A DNA stretch of 64,000 bases from CBDBFH01 sp965204775 (GCA_965204775.1 CBDBFH010000027.1:62001-126000); one strand, 5' to 3'. Shown: positions 41,311-50,586, counted from the stretch's first letter. Notes: generated by a model from the sequence alone, not told the origin. Made by a program: numbers and translations.

Positions 41311-41931
41311 ATGACCAAACGACTCAAGGCCAAGAACAAGATCGCCCGGCGGCTGGGCGAGAATATCTGGGGCCGCCCGAAAAGCCCGGTCAACCGCCGC
41401 GACTACGGCCCCGGCGAACACGGCCAGCGACGCCGGACCAAATTATCCGACTTCGGACTCCAACTGCGCGCCAAGCAGAAACTCAAGGGCTATTACGGCT
41501 CAATCACCGAAAAGCAATTCCGCCGCATCTATGCCGAAGCCGTCCGGCGGCGCGGCGACACCAGCGAGAACCTCATCGGCCTTCTTGAAAGCCGCCTCGA
41601 CGCACTCGTCTACCGGGCGAAATTCGTCCCGACGGTTTTCGCGGCGCGGCAGATCGTCAATCACGGCCATGTCCAGGTCAATGAGCGGCGGGTCAAGATC
41701 CCCAGCGCCCGCCTCCGCCCCGGCGACCGAATCGCCCTCACCCCGAAGGCCCGCGACCTGCCCCTCGTCATCGAAGCCGCCCAGAGCGAAGAGCGCGAAC
41801 TCCCCGGTTACGTCGAGGCCGACCACAAAAAAATGACCGCCAAATTCGTCCGCGTCCCCCAGCGCAACGACGTCCCCTATCCGGTCCAGATGGAGCCGAA
41901 CCTCGTCGTCGAGTTCTACTCCCGCAACTAG
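41311..41931 (+). CDS. rpsD: 30S ribosomal protein S4
   Basis: The 206-residue protein has the S4 N-terminal domain (DYGPGEHGQRRRTKLSDFGLQL, RAKQKLKGYYG) and the S4 RNA-binding domain (RLDALVYRAKF, ARQIVNHGHVQVNERRV). It nucleates 16S rRNA folding. It is the zinc-free form; no N-terminal cysteine cluster is present. It ends convergently with grxD by a four-base overlap. Confidence 0.97.
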   Translation: MTKRLKAKNKIARRLGENIWGRPKSPVNRRDYGPGEHGQRRRTKLSDFGLQLRAKQKLKGYYGSITEKQFRRIYAEAVRRRGDTSENLIGLLESRLDALVYRAKFVPTVFAARQIVNHGHVQVNERRVKIPSARLRPGDRIALTPKARDLPLVIEAAQSEERELPGYVEADHKKMTAKFVRVPQRNDVPYPVQMEPNLVVEFYSRN

Positions 41932-42248
41932 GACCCCAGAACCCCGGCCTCGCTGAGCAGCGTCTGCAGCTCGCCGCTCTCGAACATGTCGCGCACAATG
42001 TCGCAGCCGCCGACAAACTCCCCCTTCACATAGAGCTGCGGAATCGTCGGCCAGTCGCTAAAAGCCTTGATCTCCCGCCGCAGCGCGTCGTCCTCCAGAA
42101 CATTCACCCCGGCAAAGGGAACCGACAAGTGGGAAAGCAGGCCCACAACCTGGCTGGAAAAGCCGCATTGCGGAAAATCGGGCGTGCCTTTCATGAAGAC
42201 GACGACGTCGTTCTCCCTGATGGTCTTTTCAATCTGTTCTCTGGTCAT
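41928..42248 (-). CDS. grxD: Monothiol glutaredoxin (Grx4/GrxD type)
   Basis: The 106-residue protein has the monothiol active site CGFS at C28 with FMKGTPDFPQ before it, plus WPTIPQLYVKGEFVGGCDI. Such glutaredoxins bind and transfer 2Fe-2S clusters, usually with BolA. bolA is directly upstream with an ATGA overlap. Confidence 0.96.
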   Translation of the reverse strand: MTREQIEKTIRENDVVVFMKGTPDFPQCGFSSQVVGLLSHLSVPFAGVNVLEDDALRREIKAFSDWPTIPQLYVKGEFVGGCDIVRDMFESGELQTLLSEAGVLGS

Positions 42249-42493
42249 TTTTTCTCTCCATTCGCAGGCGCGGCGGTCTGAAGGGCCAGGGCATGCAGCA
42301 CGCCGCCCATCCGGCCCTGCAAAGCCTTATAGACTATCTGGTGCTGCTGTACGCGAGTCTTGCCGCGAAAAGACTCGCTGATCACCCGCGCCGCGTAATG
42401 GTCGCCGTCGCCGCGCAGATCGGAAATCTCAACCTGCGCATCCGGCAGAGCCTGCTGAATCAAACGGGCAATCTCTTCGGCGCTCATCGGCAT
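42245..42493 (-). CDS. bolA: BolA-family protein
   Basis: The 82-residue BolA domain has DLRGDGDHYAARVISESFRGK and RVQQHQIVYKALQGRMGGVLHAL, with the conserved histidine in the last helix. It partners the CGFS glutaredoxin in iron-sulfur handling. Its start overlaps the purL end by ten bases. Confidence 0.94.
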   Translation of the reverse strand: MPMSAEEIARLIQQALPDAQVEISDLRGDGDHYAARVISESFRGKTRVQQHQIVYKALQGRMGGVLHALALQTAAPANGEKK

Positions 42494-44691
42494 GGGCGGG
42501 CAGGGGGCATGGGGTCTTCTCCGGCGGCGTAGGCGGGCAACCAGCTCTCATGCGCCCGCGCCAGCGATCCCAATGATATGGGGGCGCACCCGGGCAGTGT
42601 CAAATTATCTCCACCGGCGCGCCCGGCCCGCCGCGCCGGAATCTTCGCCTCAGCCGCCCGCGCCAGAAAGCCGGACGCCTCCTCCTCCGGACAGGCCACC
42701 ACGTAGCGCCCCTGATCTTCCGCAAAGAAAAAGACATGGGGGGCCATCCCCGCCGGGGCATCGCCGATAACAGCCCCAATCCCCGACATTAACGCCATCT
42801 CGGCAATCGCAACCAAAAGCCCGCCGCCCGAAACATCATGAACGCTTTTGAGATGGCCGGACGCAATTTGCGCGCGCACGAAATCACCATTGCGCGCCTC
42901 AGCCTCCAGATCGACCGGCGGCGGCAGGCCGCCCCCGCGCCCGCAGATGCGCTGCGCAAAAAGCGACCGGGACATATGCCCGCCCGTCTCGCCAATCACA
43001 ATCAGCGCCGCGCCGGCCTCGAAGCCGGGCCGCGCCATATGCGCATAATCTTCAATCAGCCCCACCGCCCCCAGCGCCGGGGTCGGGGCAATCGCCGCCT
43101 CCCCTGTCTGGTTGTAAAAGGACACGTTTCCCGAAACCACCGGCATATCCAAAGCCCGCGCCGCCCCGGCCAGCCCGTCAATCGCGGCGGCGAAATCCCC
43201 CATCACCTCCGGGTCTTCCGGGCTGCCGAAATTCAGGCAATCGGTCAGGGCAAGCGGCACCGCTCCGGTGGCGGTCAAATTGCGAAACGCTTCGGCAACC
43301 GCCTGCCGCGCCCCGCCCCGGGCATCCGCCACGCAATAGCGCGGGGTTACCTCCGTCGTCAGGGCCAGAGCCTTGCGCGTGCCATGCACCCGAACCACCG
43401 CCGCATCGCCCCCCGGCCTTTGCAGCGTGTCGGCCATCACATCGTGGTCGTATTGCTCCCAGACCCACCGGCGGCTGCAGGCATCAGGGCCGGACAGAAG
43501 CCTCAGCAGGGCTTCGTCCAGAGGCGCGGCATCGCAAGGCCCCTCCGCCTCCCGCGCCGCCGCGCGCCGCCGCCGGGTTGGACGCGGCGCAGGCGGCGCG
43601 CCATCGGCCAGCAGGGACAGCGGGAGGTCGGCTGCCTCTCGCCCGTCACGGGTCAGCACAATCCGCCCCTCGCCGGTCGCTTCCCCGATCATGGCGCTTG
43701 CCAGCCCCCATTTGGCGCAGACCGCGCGCACCGCATCCTCCCGCCCCGGCGAGACCCCCAGCAGCATCCGTTCCTGACTCTCGGACAGCATGATTTCATA
43801 GGCCGACATGTCCGGCTCGCGCGTCGGCACCGCATCAAGGTCAAGCCGCACGCCCGCGCCGCCGCGCGCCGCCATTTCAACCGCAGAAGAGGTCAGCCCC
43901 GCCGCCCCCATATCCTGAACCGAGGCAATCAAATCCGCCTCCATCAGTTCAAGACAGGCTTCAAGAAGAAGCTTCTGCATAAACGGATCGCCGATCTGCA
44001 CCGCCGAGCGCAAGGCGGGGCCGCCGCCGAAATTCGCCGAGGCCATCACCGCCCCCTGAATCCCGTCGCGCCCCGTCCGCGCGCCGATATACATCACCCG
44101 GTGCCCGCGCTCCAGCCGGGCGCGGAAAATCCGGTCCGTCCGCACAATCCCCGCGCACATCGCGTTGACCAGAATATTGCCGTTGTAGGACGGATCGAAA
44201 TCCAGCTCGCCGCCGACCGTCGGCACGCCAACGCAATTGCCGTAGCCGCCGATCCCGGCAACAACGCCGGTCAGCAAATGGCGCGTCTTCGGATGATCGG
44301 GCGCGCCAAAACGCAGGGCGTTCAAAAAAGCCACAGGCCGCGCCCCCATCGTAAAAATGTCGCGCATGATCCCACCCACTCCGGTCGCCGCGCCCTGATA
44401 GGGTTCGATAAAAGAGGGGTGGTTATGACTCTCCATCTTGAAAACAACGCTCAGGCCGCCGCCGATATCAACCGCCCCGGCATTCTCGCCCGGACCCTCG
44501 ACGACTCTCGCGCCTTGCGAGGGCAGACGGCGCAGCAGGGCCTTCGAGGAGCGGTAGGCGCAATGCTCGCTCCACATCGCGGCAAACATGCCCAGCTCGG
44601 CAAGGTTGGGCGTGCGGCCCAGCCCTTCGCAGATCGCCGCGAAGTCGTCATCTGAAAGCCCCAGCTCCTGCGCTGTGCGCCGCGCGTCCAT
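42484..44691 (-). CDS. purL: Phosphoribosylformylglycinamidine synthase subunit PurL
   Basis: The 735-residue ATP-dependent enzyme converts FGAR to FGAM. It is the small (PurSQL) form. MWSEHCAYRSSK, FKMESHNHPSFIEPYQGAATGVGG and SVQDMGAAGLTSSAVEMAARG are visible in the first half; the second PurM-like half has LTDCLNFGSPEDPEVM. It works with PurQ (ammonia) and PurS (bridge), encoded just upstream. Confidence 0.97.
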   Translation of the reverse strand: MDARRTAQELGLSDDDFAAICEGLGRTPNLAELGMFAAMWSEHCAYRSSKALLRRLPSQGARVVEGPGENAGAVDIGGGLSVVFKMESHNHPSFIEPYQGAATGVGGIMRDIFTMGARPVAFLNALRFGAPDHPKTRHLLTGVVAGIGGYGNCVGVPTVGGELDFDPSYNGNILVNAMCAGIVRTDRIFRARLERGHRVMYIGARTGRDGIQGAVMASANFGGGPALRSAVQIGDPFMQKLLLEACLELMEADLIASVQDMGAAGLTSSAVEMAARGGAGVRLDLDAVPTREPDMSAYEIMLSESQERMLLGVSPGREDAVRAVCAKWGLASAMIGEATGEGRIVLTRDGREAADLPLSLLADGAPPAPRPTRRRRAAAREAEGPCDAAPLDEALLRLLSGPDACSRRWVWEQYDHDVMADTLQRPGGDAAVVRVHGTRKALALTTEVTPRYCVADARGGARQAVAEAFRNLTATGAVPLALTDCLNFGSPEDPEVMGDFAAAIDGLAGAARALDMPVVSGNVSFYNQTGEAAIAPTPALGAVGLIEDYAHMARPGFEAGAALIVIGETGGHMSRSLFAQRICGRGGGLPPPVDLEAEARNGDFVRAQIASGHLKSVHDVSGGGLLVAIAEMALMSGIGAVIGDAPAGMAPHVFFFAEDQGRYVVACPEEEASGFLARAAEAKIPARRAGRAGGDNLTLPGCAPISLGSLARAHESWLPAYAAGEDPMPPARPCR

Positions 44692-44696
44692 CGCCG

Positions 44697-45365
44697 TCAG
44701 CCAAAGGCCTCAAGCAGGCTGCGAAAAAGCGGCAGGCCGTCTTTGCCCCCCGGCTCCCCTTCCCAGGCCCGCTCCGGATGGGGCATCAGGCCCAGAACAT
44801 TCCCTTGCGCGCTGACAATCCCGGCAACGCCGCCGCGCGAGCCGTTGGGATTGCCCTGCGCGGCATAGCGAAAAACGATCCGCCCCTCCCCCTCAAGCCG
44901 GGCGAAGACCTCGTCATCGGCCTGGTAATTGCCCCCGTGATGGGCCACCGGAATCCGCGCCTGCGCCCCTTCTTCATAGCATGATGTGAAGGGCGCGCAG
45001 GCGCGCGCAACGACAAGATCAACCTCCCGGCAGACAAAGGAAATGCCGCCATTGGCAATCAGCGCCCCGGGCAGAAGACCGGCTTCGGTCAGAATCTGGA
45101 ATCCGTTGCAGATCCCCAAAACCGCGCCGCCGCGCCCGGCATGAGACCTCACCGCCGCCATCACCGGACTGTGCGCCGCCATGCAGCCGGGGCGCAGATA
45201 ATCGCCGTAGGAAAACCCCCCCGGCAGCAACACAAGATCAAGCGCCGGAACCTCCCGCGCCTCATGCCAGATCATCGCCGGAGGCTGTCCGGTCAGGCAG
45301 GCCAGCGCCCGCGCCGCATCCCGGTCGCAGTTCGAGCCGGGAAAAACAACCACCCCTGCCTTCAT
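44697..45365 (-). CDS. purQ: Phosphoribosylformylglycinamidine synthase subunit PurQ (glutaminase)
   Basis: The 222-residue class I glutamine amidotransferase has nucleophile C86 in GICNGFQIL and H196/E198 in MPHPERAW. The N-terminus VVVFPGSNCDRD is diagnostic. It abuts purS by one base and precedes purL by five. Confidence 0.97.
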   Translation of the reverse strand: MKAGVVVFPGSNCDRDAARALACLTGQPPAMIWHEAREVPALDLVLLPGGFSYGDYLRPGCMAAHSPVMAAVRSHAGRGGAVLGICNGFQILTEAGLLPGALIANGGISFVCREVDLVVARACAPFTSCYEEGAQARIPVAHHGGNYQADDEVFARLEGEGRIVFRYAAQGNPNGSRGGVAGIVSAQGNVLGLMPHPERAWEGEPGGKDGLPLFRSLLEAFG

Positions 45366-45605
45366 CTAGCCGATCTCGATCCGGTAATCCTCGACAACCC
45401 CGTTGACCAGAAATTGCGCGCACATGCGCTCAATCTCCGCGCGCGCCGCCTGCGCATCGCTCCCGTTCAAGGTCAACTCAATCTGCTTGCCCTGCCGCAC
45501 ATCCTCCACCGACGCAAACCCCAGACGCGTCAGCGCGCCGGCAATCGCCCGGCCTTGCGGATCCCGAACACCCTCCTTCGGCGTAATAATCACCCGCGCC
45601 CGCAT
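45366..45605 (-). CDS. purS: Phosphoribosylformylglycinamidine synthase subunit PurS
   Basis: The 79-residue protein has the PurS pattern: VIITPKEGVRDPQGRAIAGAL, then FASVEDVRQGKQIELTL and NGVVEDYRIEI. It bridges PurL and PurQ. One base overlaps purC. Confidence 0.96.
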   Translation of the reverse strand: MRARVIITPKEGVRDPQGRAIAGALTRLGFASVEDVRQGKQIELTLNGSDAQAARAEIERMCAQFLVNGVVEDYRIEIG

Positions 45606-46420
45606 CAGCGCCCGCTCTTCGCCCGCCAGCGCAACATGCGCGGGCGCGGACCCCCGGCGCTCGGACCCGGCGCGGAATCCACCGGCTCTCCCCCGTCCGT
45701 GAACACACCCAAACGCCGCGCAACCTCCCGATAGGCCTCAATCACCCCGCCCAGATCGCGCCGGAAGCGGTCCTTGTCCAGCTTCTCGCTGCTCTTCGCA
45801 TCCCACAGGCGGCACGAGTCCGGGCTGATCTCGTCGGCCACCACCAGCCGACCCCCGTCGTCCTCGCCCGGCAGACGCCCAAACTCCATCTTGAAGTCCA
45901 CCAGTTTGATCCCAACACCCAAAAACAGGCCCGACAGAAAATCATTGACCCGCAGCGCCAGCGACATCATGTCGTCAATCTCCTGCGGCGACGCCCAGCC
46001 AAAGGCCGTAATGTGCTCCTCGCCGATCATCGGATCGCCCAGCTCGTCCGATTTGTAATAAAACTCAATGATCGAGCGGGGCAGGGGATCCCCCTCCTTC
46101 AGGCCAAGACGCGCGCAGAGCGAACCGGCGGCAATGTTGCGAACCACAACCTCCACCGGAATAATCTCCGCCTGCCGAATCAACTGCTCGCGCATGTTCA
46201 GCGCGCGAATGAAATGCGTCGGAACCCCGATCTCGTTGAGCCGCGTGAAAAGATATTCGCTGATCCGGTTGTTGAGCACGCCGCGCCCCTCAATCGTCGC
46301 GCGCTTCCTGTTGTCGAAGGCGGTGGCGTCGTCCTTGAAGTGCTGAATGAGCGTGTCCGGATCCGGCCCCTCATAGAGGGCCTTGCTTTTGCCTTCATAG
46401 ACGCGGCGGCGGCGGTTCAT
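45605..46420 (-). CDS. purC: SAICAR synthetase
   Basis: The 271-residue enzyme ligates aspartate to CAIR. YEGKSKALYEG, FKDDATAFDNRKRATIEGRG, EVVVRNIAAGS and KLVDFKMEFGR followed by DEISPDSCRLWD are conserved. The C-terminus carries a Pro/Arg-rich extension of roughly 25 residues past the last conserved helix. It is the first gene of the purC-S-Q-L-bolA-grxD operon and diverges from the DUF1476 gene. Confidence 0.96.
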   Translation of the reverse strand: MNRRRRVYEGKSKALYEGPDPDTLIQHFKDDATAFDNRKRATIEGRGVLNNRISEYLFTRLNEIGVPTHFIRALNMREQLIRQAEIIPVEVVVRNIAAGSLCARLGLKEGDPLPRSIIEFYYKSDELGDPMIGEEHITAFGWASPQEIDDMMSLALRVNDFLSGLFLGVGIKLVDFKMEFGRLPGEDDGGRLVVADEISPDSCRLWDAKSSEKLDKDRFRRDLGGVIEAYREVARRLGVFTDGGEPVDSAPGPSAGGPRPRMLRWRAKSGR

Positions 46421-46537
46421 GATCGGGGGGAACTCCTGGTTCTGGCGGGGCCGGGGGGAAGCCGGAGCCTAGCCCAAGGGGCCTGCTTTTGGGAAGGGGG
46501 CTTGCGCCCGGCGGCCAGAGCGGTCTATGGATGGGGC

Positions 46538-46873
46538 ATGGCGGGCGACGATGCAGTTTTCGGCGAGCGGGGGCGCAGTTTCGAGAAGAAATTTGCCCTG
46601 AGCCAGGAGGCCGAGTTCAAGGCGCAGGCCCGGCGCAACCGGGCGCTGGGCTTGTGGGCGGCGCAGAAAATGGGCCGCAGTCCGCAGGAGGCCGAAGCCT
46701 ATGCCGGGGAAGTGATCGCCGCCGATCTCGAAGAGGCCGGTGACGAGGATGTCTTCCGCAAATTGCGCCGGGACTTCGATCAGGCCGAAATCGAATGCTC
46801 CGATCACGAGATTCGCCGTGAGATGGAGGAACTGCTGGTCAAGGCCCGCGCCGAACTCGCCGAGAGCGGCTAG
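46538..46873 (+). CDS. DUF1476 protein, F1-ATPase inhibitor zeta-subunit family
   Basis: The 111-residue helical protein matches the alphaproteobacterial zeta family: SFEKKFALSQEAEFKAQARR, NRALGLWAAQKMG, GDEDVFRKLRRDFDQ. In Paracoccus the N-terminal segment inhibits ATP hydrolysis by F1. Its place between purC and purB is typical for the class. Its last 35 bases overlap the end of convergent purB. Confidence 0.9.
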   Translation: MAGDDAVFGERGRSFEKKFALSQEAEFKAQARRNRALGLWAAQKMGRSPQEAEAYAGEVIAADLEEAGDEDVFRKLRRDFDQAEIECSDHEIRREMEELLVKARAELAESG

Positions 46874-48176
46874 CGCGCTTCCTGCCCAGAACGCGGGTGA
46901 AAATTTGATCCACCCGGCGCAGGTGATGCCGGGGGTCGAAGAGTTTGTCGAGAGCCTTGCCCGGCAGCGCCGCAGCGATTTCGGGCGTCTCCCGCAGCAG
47001 GGCGGCGAACGCCCCCTTCCCCTCATGCGCCCGCGCCGCGGCGCGCTGGACGAGGCGATAGGCCTTCTCGCGGGCGAGTCCGGCATCGGTCAGCGCCAGC
47101 AGGACGCTGTGTGAGTAAATCAGCCCGCCGGTCAGATCGAGATTCTCGCGCATCCGCTCCGGAGAGACGGCCAGGCCCTTGACCAGTCCGGCCAGCCGGA
47201 CGAGGGCGAAATCCAGCACCGCCGTCGCATCGGGGCCGATCATGCGCTCGGCGCTGGAATGGGAAATGTCGCGCTCGTGCCATAGCGCAACATTCTCCAG
47301 CGCCGGAATCGCCATCCCCCGCACGATCCGCGCCAGACCGGTCAGATTCTCGGACAGAACCGGATTGCGCTTGTGCGGCATGGCCGACGAACCCTTCTGC
47401 TCCGGGCCGAAGGGTTCTTCGCTTTCGCGCAGTTCGGTTCTCTGCAGGTGGCGCAGCTCGACCGCCAGCCGCTCAATCGAGGAGGCGATCACGGCCAGCG
47501 TCGCAAAGAACATCGCATGGCGGTCGCGGGGGATGATCTGGGTCGAGACCGGCTCCGGCCTCAGCCCCAGCGCCCTGGCGACATGGGCCTCGACCGACGG
47601 GTGGACGCTGGCGAAAGTCCCGACCGTCCCCGACAGCGCGCAGGTGCCGACCTCCCGGCAGGCCGCCTCCAGCCGCCGCCGGTTGCGGGCGAACTCGGCA
47701 TAAGCCTGAAGGAATTTGAGGCCGAAACTCGTCGGCTCGGCGTGAATTCCGTGGCTGCGCCCCACGCACAGCGTATGGCGGTGCTCCAGCGCCCGCGCCT
47801 CCAGAACCGGCAGCAGCGCGTCCAGATCCTCAAGCAGAAGATTTCCCGCCTGCGTCAGCTGAAGATTGAAGGCCGTGTCCAGAATGTCCGAAGACGTAAG
47901 GCCGCGATGCATGAAGCGCGCCGGAGGCCCGATATGCTCGGCGACATTGGTCAGAAAGGCCAGAACGTCATGGCCCAGACCACGCTCCAGTTCGGCGATC
48001 CGGGCGATCTCAAAGCGGCCCTTGCGGCGCGCTGCCTTCGCCGCTGCGGGCGGGGCTTCGCCGCGCTTCGCCAGCGCCTCCAGCGCCAGACATTCGATCT
48101 CCAGCCAGATGCGGAAGCGGTTTTCGTCCGCCCAGATCGCCGCCATCTGCGGTCTTGTGTAACGCGGGATCATCAC
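46839..48176 (-). CDS. purB: Adenylosuccinate lyase
   Basis: The 445-residue fumarase/aspartase-fold enzyme acts twice in purine synthesis. It has RGLTSSDILDTAFNLQL, GRSHGIHAEPTSFGLK and the signature GSSAMPHKRNPVLSEN. The C-terminal tail (GRKRASRSRRVRRGP) is unusually basic and is the part overlapping the zeta gene. The first two codons are both ATG; either may serve. The start overlaps radC by four bases. Confidence 0.96.
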   Translation of the reverse strand: MMIPRYTRPQMAAIWADENRFRIWLEIECLALEALAKRGEAPPAAAKAARRKGRFEIARIAELERGLGHDVLAFLTNVAEHIGPPARFMHRGLTSSDILDTAFNLQLTQAGNLLLEDLDALLPVLEARALEHRHTLCVGRSHGIHAEPTSFGLKFLQAYAEFARNRRRLEAACREVGTCALSGTVGTFASVHPSVEAHVARALGLRPEPVSTQIIPRDRHAMFFATLAVIASSIERLAVELRHLQRTELRESEEPFGPEQKGSSAMPHKRNPVLSENLTGLARIVRGMAIPALENVALWHERDISHSSAERMIGPDATAVLDFALVRLAGLVKGLAVSPERMRENLDLTGGLIYSHSVLLALTDAGLAREKAYRLVQRAAARAHEGKGAFAALLRETPEIAAALPGKALDKLFDPRHHLRRVDQIFTRVLGRKRASRSRRVRRGP

Positions 48177-48877
48177 AAAAGCCGTAGATTCTTGAAACTC
48201 ACATGCGCCCCCCGCCCGACCACAATATGGTCGTGAACCACAATCTTCGCGCCCTTCAGGCTCTCGACGATGGCCTCGGTGATCTCGATGTCGTCGCGCG
48301 AGGGCGCCGGGTCGCCGCTGGGGTGATTGTGCGCCAGAATCACCGACGACGCCTGCAACTGAAGCCCCCGCCGCAAAATCTCGCGCGGATAGATCGAGGC
48401 GTGGTCAATGGTGCCCTCCTGATGCACTTCGTCGGCGATCAGGCGGTTTTTGCGGTCGAGATAGAAGACCCGGAACTGCTCGACGTCCCGATGCGCCATT
48501 GTGATCTGGCAATAGTCGAGCAAACTGCTCCAGGAACTGAGGAGCGGGCGGTCCTGCAATTTGGTTTTGGCCGCCAGCCCGGCGGCGGCGTGGATCAGGG
48601 CGAGTTCTCCGGCGACCTGTTCGCCCGCGCCGGGGAACTCCATCAGCTGCTCGCGCGGTGCGGCCAGAACGGCGGCGAGATCGCCGAAATGCTCAAGCAA
48701 CGCCTTGGCCAGAGGCTTGACATCCCCGCGCCGGATCACCCGGAATAACAGCAATTCCAGCATTTCATAATCCGCCAGCCCCTCGGCCCCCGCCTTGCGG
48801 AAACGGGCGCGGAGGCGGTCGCGGTGTCCGTGCATATGGTCCGGGGCCGGGCTGTGGCGGTCAGGCGGACGGGTCAT
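48173..48877 (-). CDS. radC: RadC-family JAB1/MPN protein
   Basis: The 234-residue protein has a helix-hairpin-helix-like N-terminus (EHFGDLAAVLAAPREQL) and the JAMM metal motif HNHPSGDPAPSRDD (H183, H185, D196). The old link to DNA repair is disputed; a metal-dependent nuclease or peptidase role is proposed. An upstream ATG at 48949 would overlap map, so the ATG at 48877 is preferred. Confidence 0.93.
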   Translation of the reverse strand: MTRPPDRHSPAPDHMHGHRDRLRARFRKAGAEGLADYEMLELLLFRVIRRGDVKPLAKALLEHFGDLAAVLAAPREQLMEFPGAGEQVAGELALIHAAAGLAAKTKLQDRPLLSSWSSLLDYCQITMAHRDVEQFRVFYLDRKNRLIADEVHQEGTIDHASIYPREILRRGLQLQASSVILAHNHPSGDPAPSRDDIEITEAIVESLKGAKIVVHDHIVVGRGAHVSFKNLRLL

Positions 48878-48885
48878 GGCGCAGA

Positions 48886-49731
48886 TCACGGCGAGGGGGC
48901 GCGGGGAGGGTGGTGCAGGCCAGCCGGGGAGAGGGTGAAAACCTCGCAACCCTCGGCGGTCACGCCGACGGAATGCTCGAACTGGGCCGAGAGCGAGCGG
49001 TCACGGGTGACGGCGGTCCAGCCGTCGGAGAGGATTTTGACCTCGGCGCGGCCCAGATTGATCATCGGCTCGACGGTGAAGAACATGCCCTCGCGCAATT
49101 CGATTCCGCCGCCGGGGGGGCCGTAATGGAGGATGTTCGGCTCGTCGTGGAAGATGCGGCCCAGGCCGTGTCCGCAGAAGTCGCGGACGACGGCCATGCG
49201 CCTCTCGCGGGCGAGGGCCTCGATGGGCGCGCCGATTGCGCCGGTGCGCGCGCCGGGGCGGATCGCCGCGATTCCGCGCATCATGGCCTCATAAGTCGTC
49301 TCGACCAGATGCTGCGCCCGGCGGGGGGCCTCGCCGGCGTAGAACATGCGGCTGGTGTCGCCGTGCCAGCCGTCGAGGATCAGGGTCACGTCGACATTGA
49401 CGATGTCGCCCTCGCGCAGGACCCGGTCGCCGGGAATCCCGTGGCAGACGACGTGATTGATCGAGGTGCAGATCGAGCGGGGGAAGCCCCGGTAATGGAG
49501 AGGGGCGGGATAGGCGCCGTGATCCATTGCGAAGGCGAAGGCGAGATCGTCGAGTTGGGCGGTGGTGCGTCCGGGGCGGATTTCGGCGCTGAGCATGTCG
49601 AGGGCCTGGGCGGCCAGTTTTCCGGCGCGGCGCATGCCTGCGAAGCCGTCTGCGTCGTGGATTTTGATCTGTCCGGTGGCGCGCCCCTTAGCCGCGCTTT
49701 CGGGGATATACAGGGATTCGCTCTGGCTCAT
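48886..49731 (-). CDS. map: Methionine aminopeptidase, type I
   Basis: The 281-residue metallo-enzyme removes N-terminal methionine. Metal ligands sit in NVDVTLILDGWHGDTSRMF, CGHGLGRIFHDEP, TVEPMI and the late SAQFEHSV. The N-terminal 25 residues (MSQSESLYIPESAAKGRATG) form a short extension. The ATG at 49731 lies behind GGAGGCGAG; longer frames are antisense to the CinA gene. Confidence 0.95.
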   Translation of the reverse strand: MSQSESLYIPESAAKGRATGQIKIHDADGFAGMRRAGKLAAQALDMLSAEIRPGRTTAQLDDLAFAFAMDHGAYPAPLHYRGFPRSICTSINHVVCHGIPGDRVLREGDIVNVDVTLILDGWHGDTSRMFYAGEAPRRAQHLVETTYEAMMRGIAAIRPGARTGAIGAPIEALARERRMAVVRDFCGHGLGRIFHDEPNILHYGPPGGGIELREGMFFTVEPMINLGRAEVKILSDGWTAVTRDRSLSAQFEHSVGVTAEGCEVFTLSPAGLHHPPRAPSP

Positions 49732-49754
49732 CTCGCCTCCGGCATTCCATGATT

Positions 49755-49783
49755 CCCATAGACCGATTTGCCCGCCGGTGCAA
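49755..49783 (-). promoter_or_regulatory. map promoter
   Basis: Minus strand TTGCAC (49778-49783), 17-base spacer, TATGGG (49755-49760), about 23 bases before map. It overlaps a promoter facing the other way. Confidence 0.5.
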
Positions 49784-49797
49784 ATCTCACCTATTGT
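49768..49797 (+). promoter_or_regulatory. Promoter of the CinA-domain gene
   Basis: TTGCCC (49768-49773), 18-base spacer, TATTGT (49792-49797). It is interleaved with the divergent map promoter, so the two would compete for polymerase. Confidence 0.45.
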
Positions 49798-49824
49798 CGG
49801 GGGGTTGAGGGGAAAGCGCCTGAA

Positions 49825-50586
49825 ATGACCCAATCCCGCGCCGCCGTGATTTTGATTGGAGACGAGCTGCTCTCGGGGCGGACGCGCGATGTGAATCTTG
49901 GGGTTCTGGCGCGGTTTCTGGGGGATCGGGGGATTGAGGTTGGGGAGGCGGCGGTGGTGGCCGACCGCGAGGAGGCGATTGTGGAGGCGGTCAACCGGCT
50001 TCGGGGGTTGTACGCCTATGTTTTCACGACCGGGGGGATTGGGCCGACGCATGACGACATCACGGCGCGGTCGGTGGCGCGGGCGTTTGGGCGGGCGTTT
50101 GGGCGCAATCGGGAGGCGCTGGCGGTATTGGAGGCGCATTATGCGGCGCGCTATGGGGGGCGCGGGGCGCTGAACGCGGCGCGGGCGCGGATGGCGGATA
50201 TGCCGGAAGGGGTGGATTTGATCGCCAATCCGGTGAGCGGCGCGCCGGGGTTTCAGATTGAGAATGTGTTTGTTCTGGCGGGGGTTCCACGGATCATGGA
50301 GGCGATGCTGGACGATCTGGCGGGCCGTCTGAAGGGGGGTGTGGCGTTTTTATCGCGGACGGTTCACGGGCCGGGTCTGGCGGAGGGGGAGATTGCCGAG
50401 GGTCTGCGGTCGCTTCAGGAGGGGGCGGGCGAGGTTAAAATCGGCAGTTACCCGTATTTTTCGGAAAGTGGGCGGGGGGTTCGGGTGGTTTTGCGGGGCC
50501 GGGAGGGTTCCGATCTGGAGCGGCTGGCGGGGCAGGTTTCGGCGCTGATCCGGGCCGCCGGGGCCGAGCCGGAGGAGGAAGGCTGA
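49825..50586 (+). CDS. CinA N-terminal (MoaB/Mog-like) domain protein
   Basis: The 253-residue protein has ILIGDELLSGRTRDVN, FTTGGIGPTHDDITARSVA and the ending KIGSYPYFSESGRGVRVVLRG. It is the COG1058 family, related to molybdopterin-binding MoaB and to the ADP-ribose pyrophosphatase half of CinA. The C-terminal nicotinamide-nucleotide amidase domain of full CinA is absent. Alphaproteobacteria often keep such single-domain versions next to map. GAGGGG precedes the ATG. Confidence 0.9.
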   Translation: MTQSRAAVILIGDELLSGRTRDVNLGVLARFLGDRGIEVGEAAVVADREEAIVEAVNRLRGLYAYVFTTGGIGPTHDDITARSVARAFGRAFGRNREALAVLEAHYAARYGGRGALNAARARMADMPEGVDLIANPVSGAPGFQIENVFVLAGVPRIMEAMLDDLAGRLKGGVAFLSRTVHGPGLAEGEIAEGLRSLQEGAGEVKIGSYPYFSESGRGVRVVLRGREGSDLERLAGQVSALIRAAGAEPEEEG

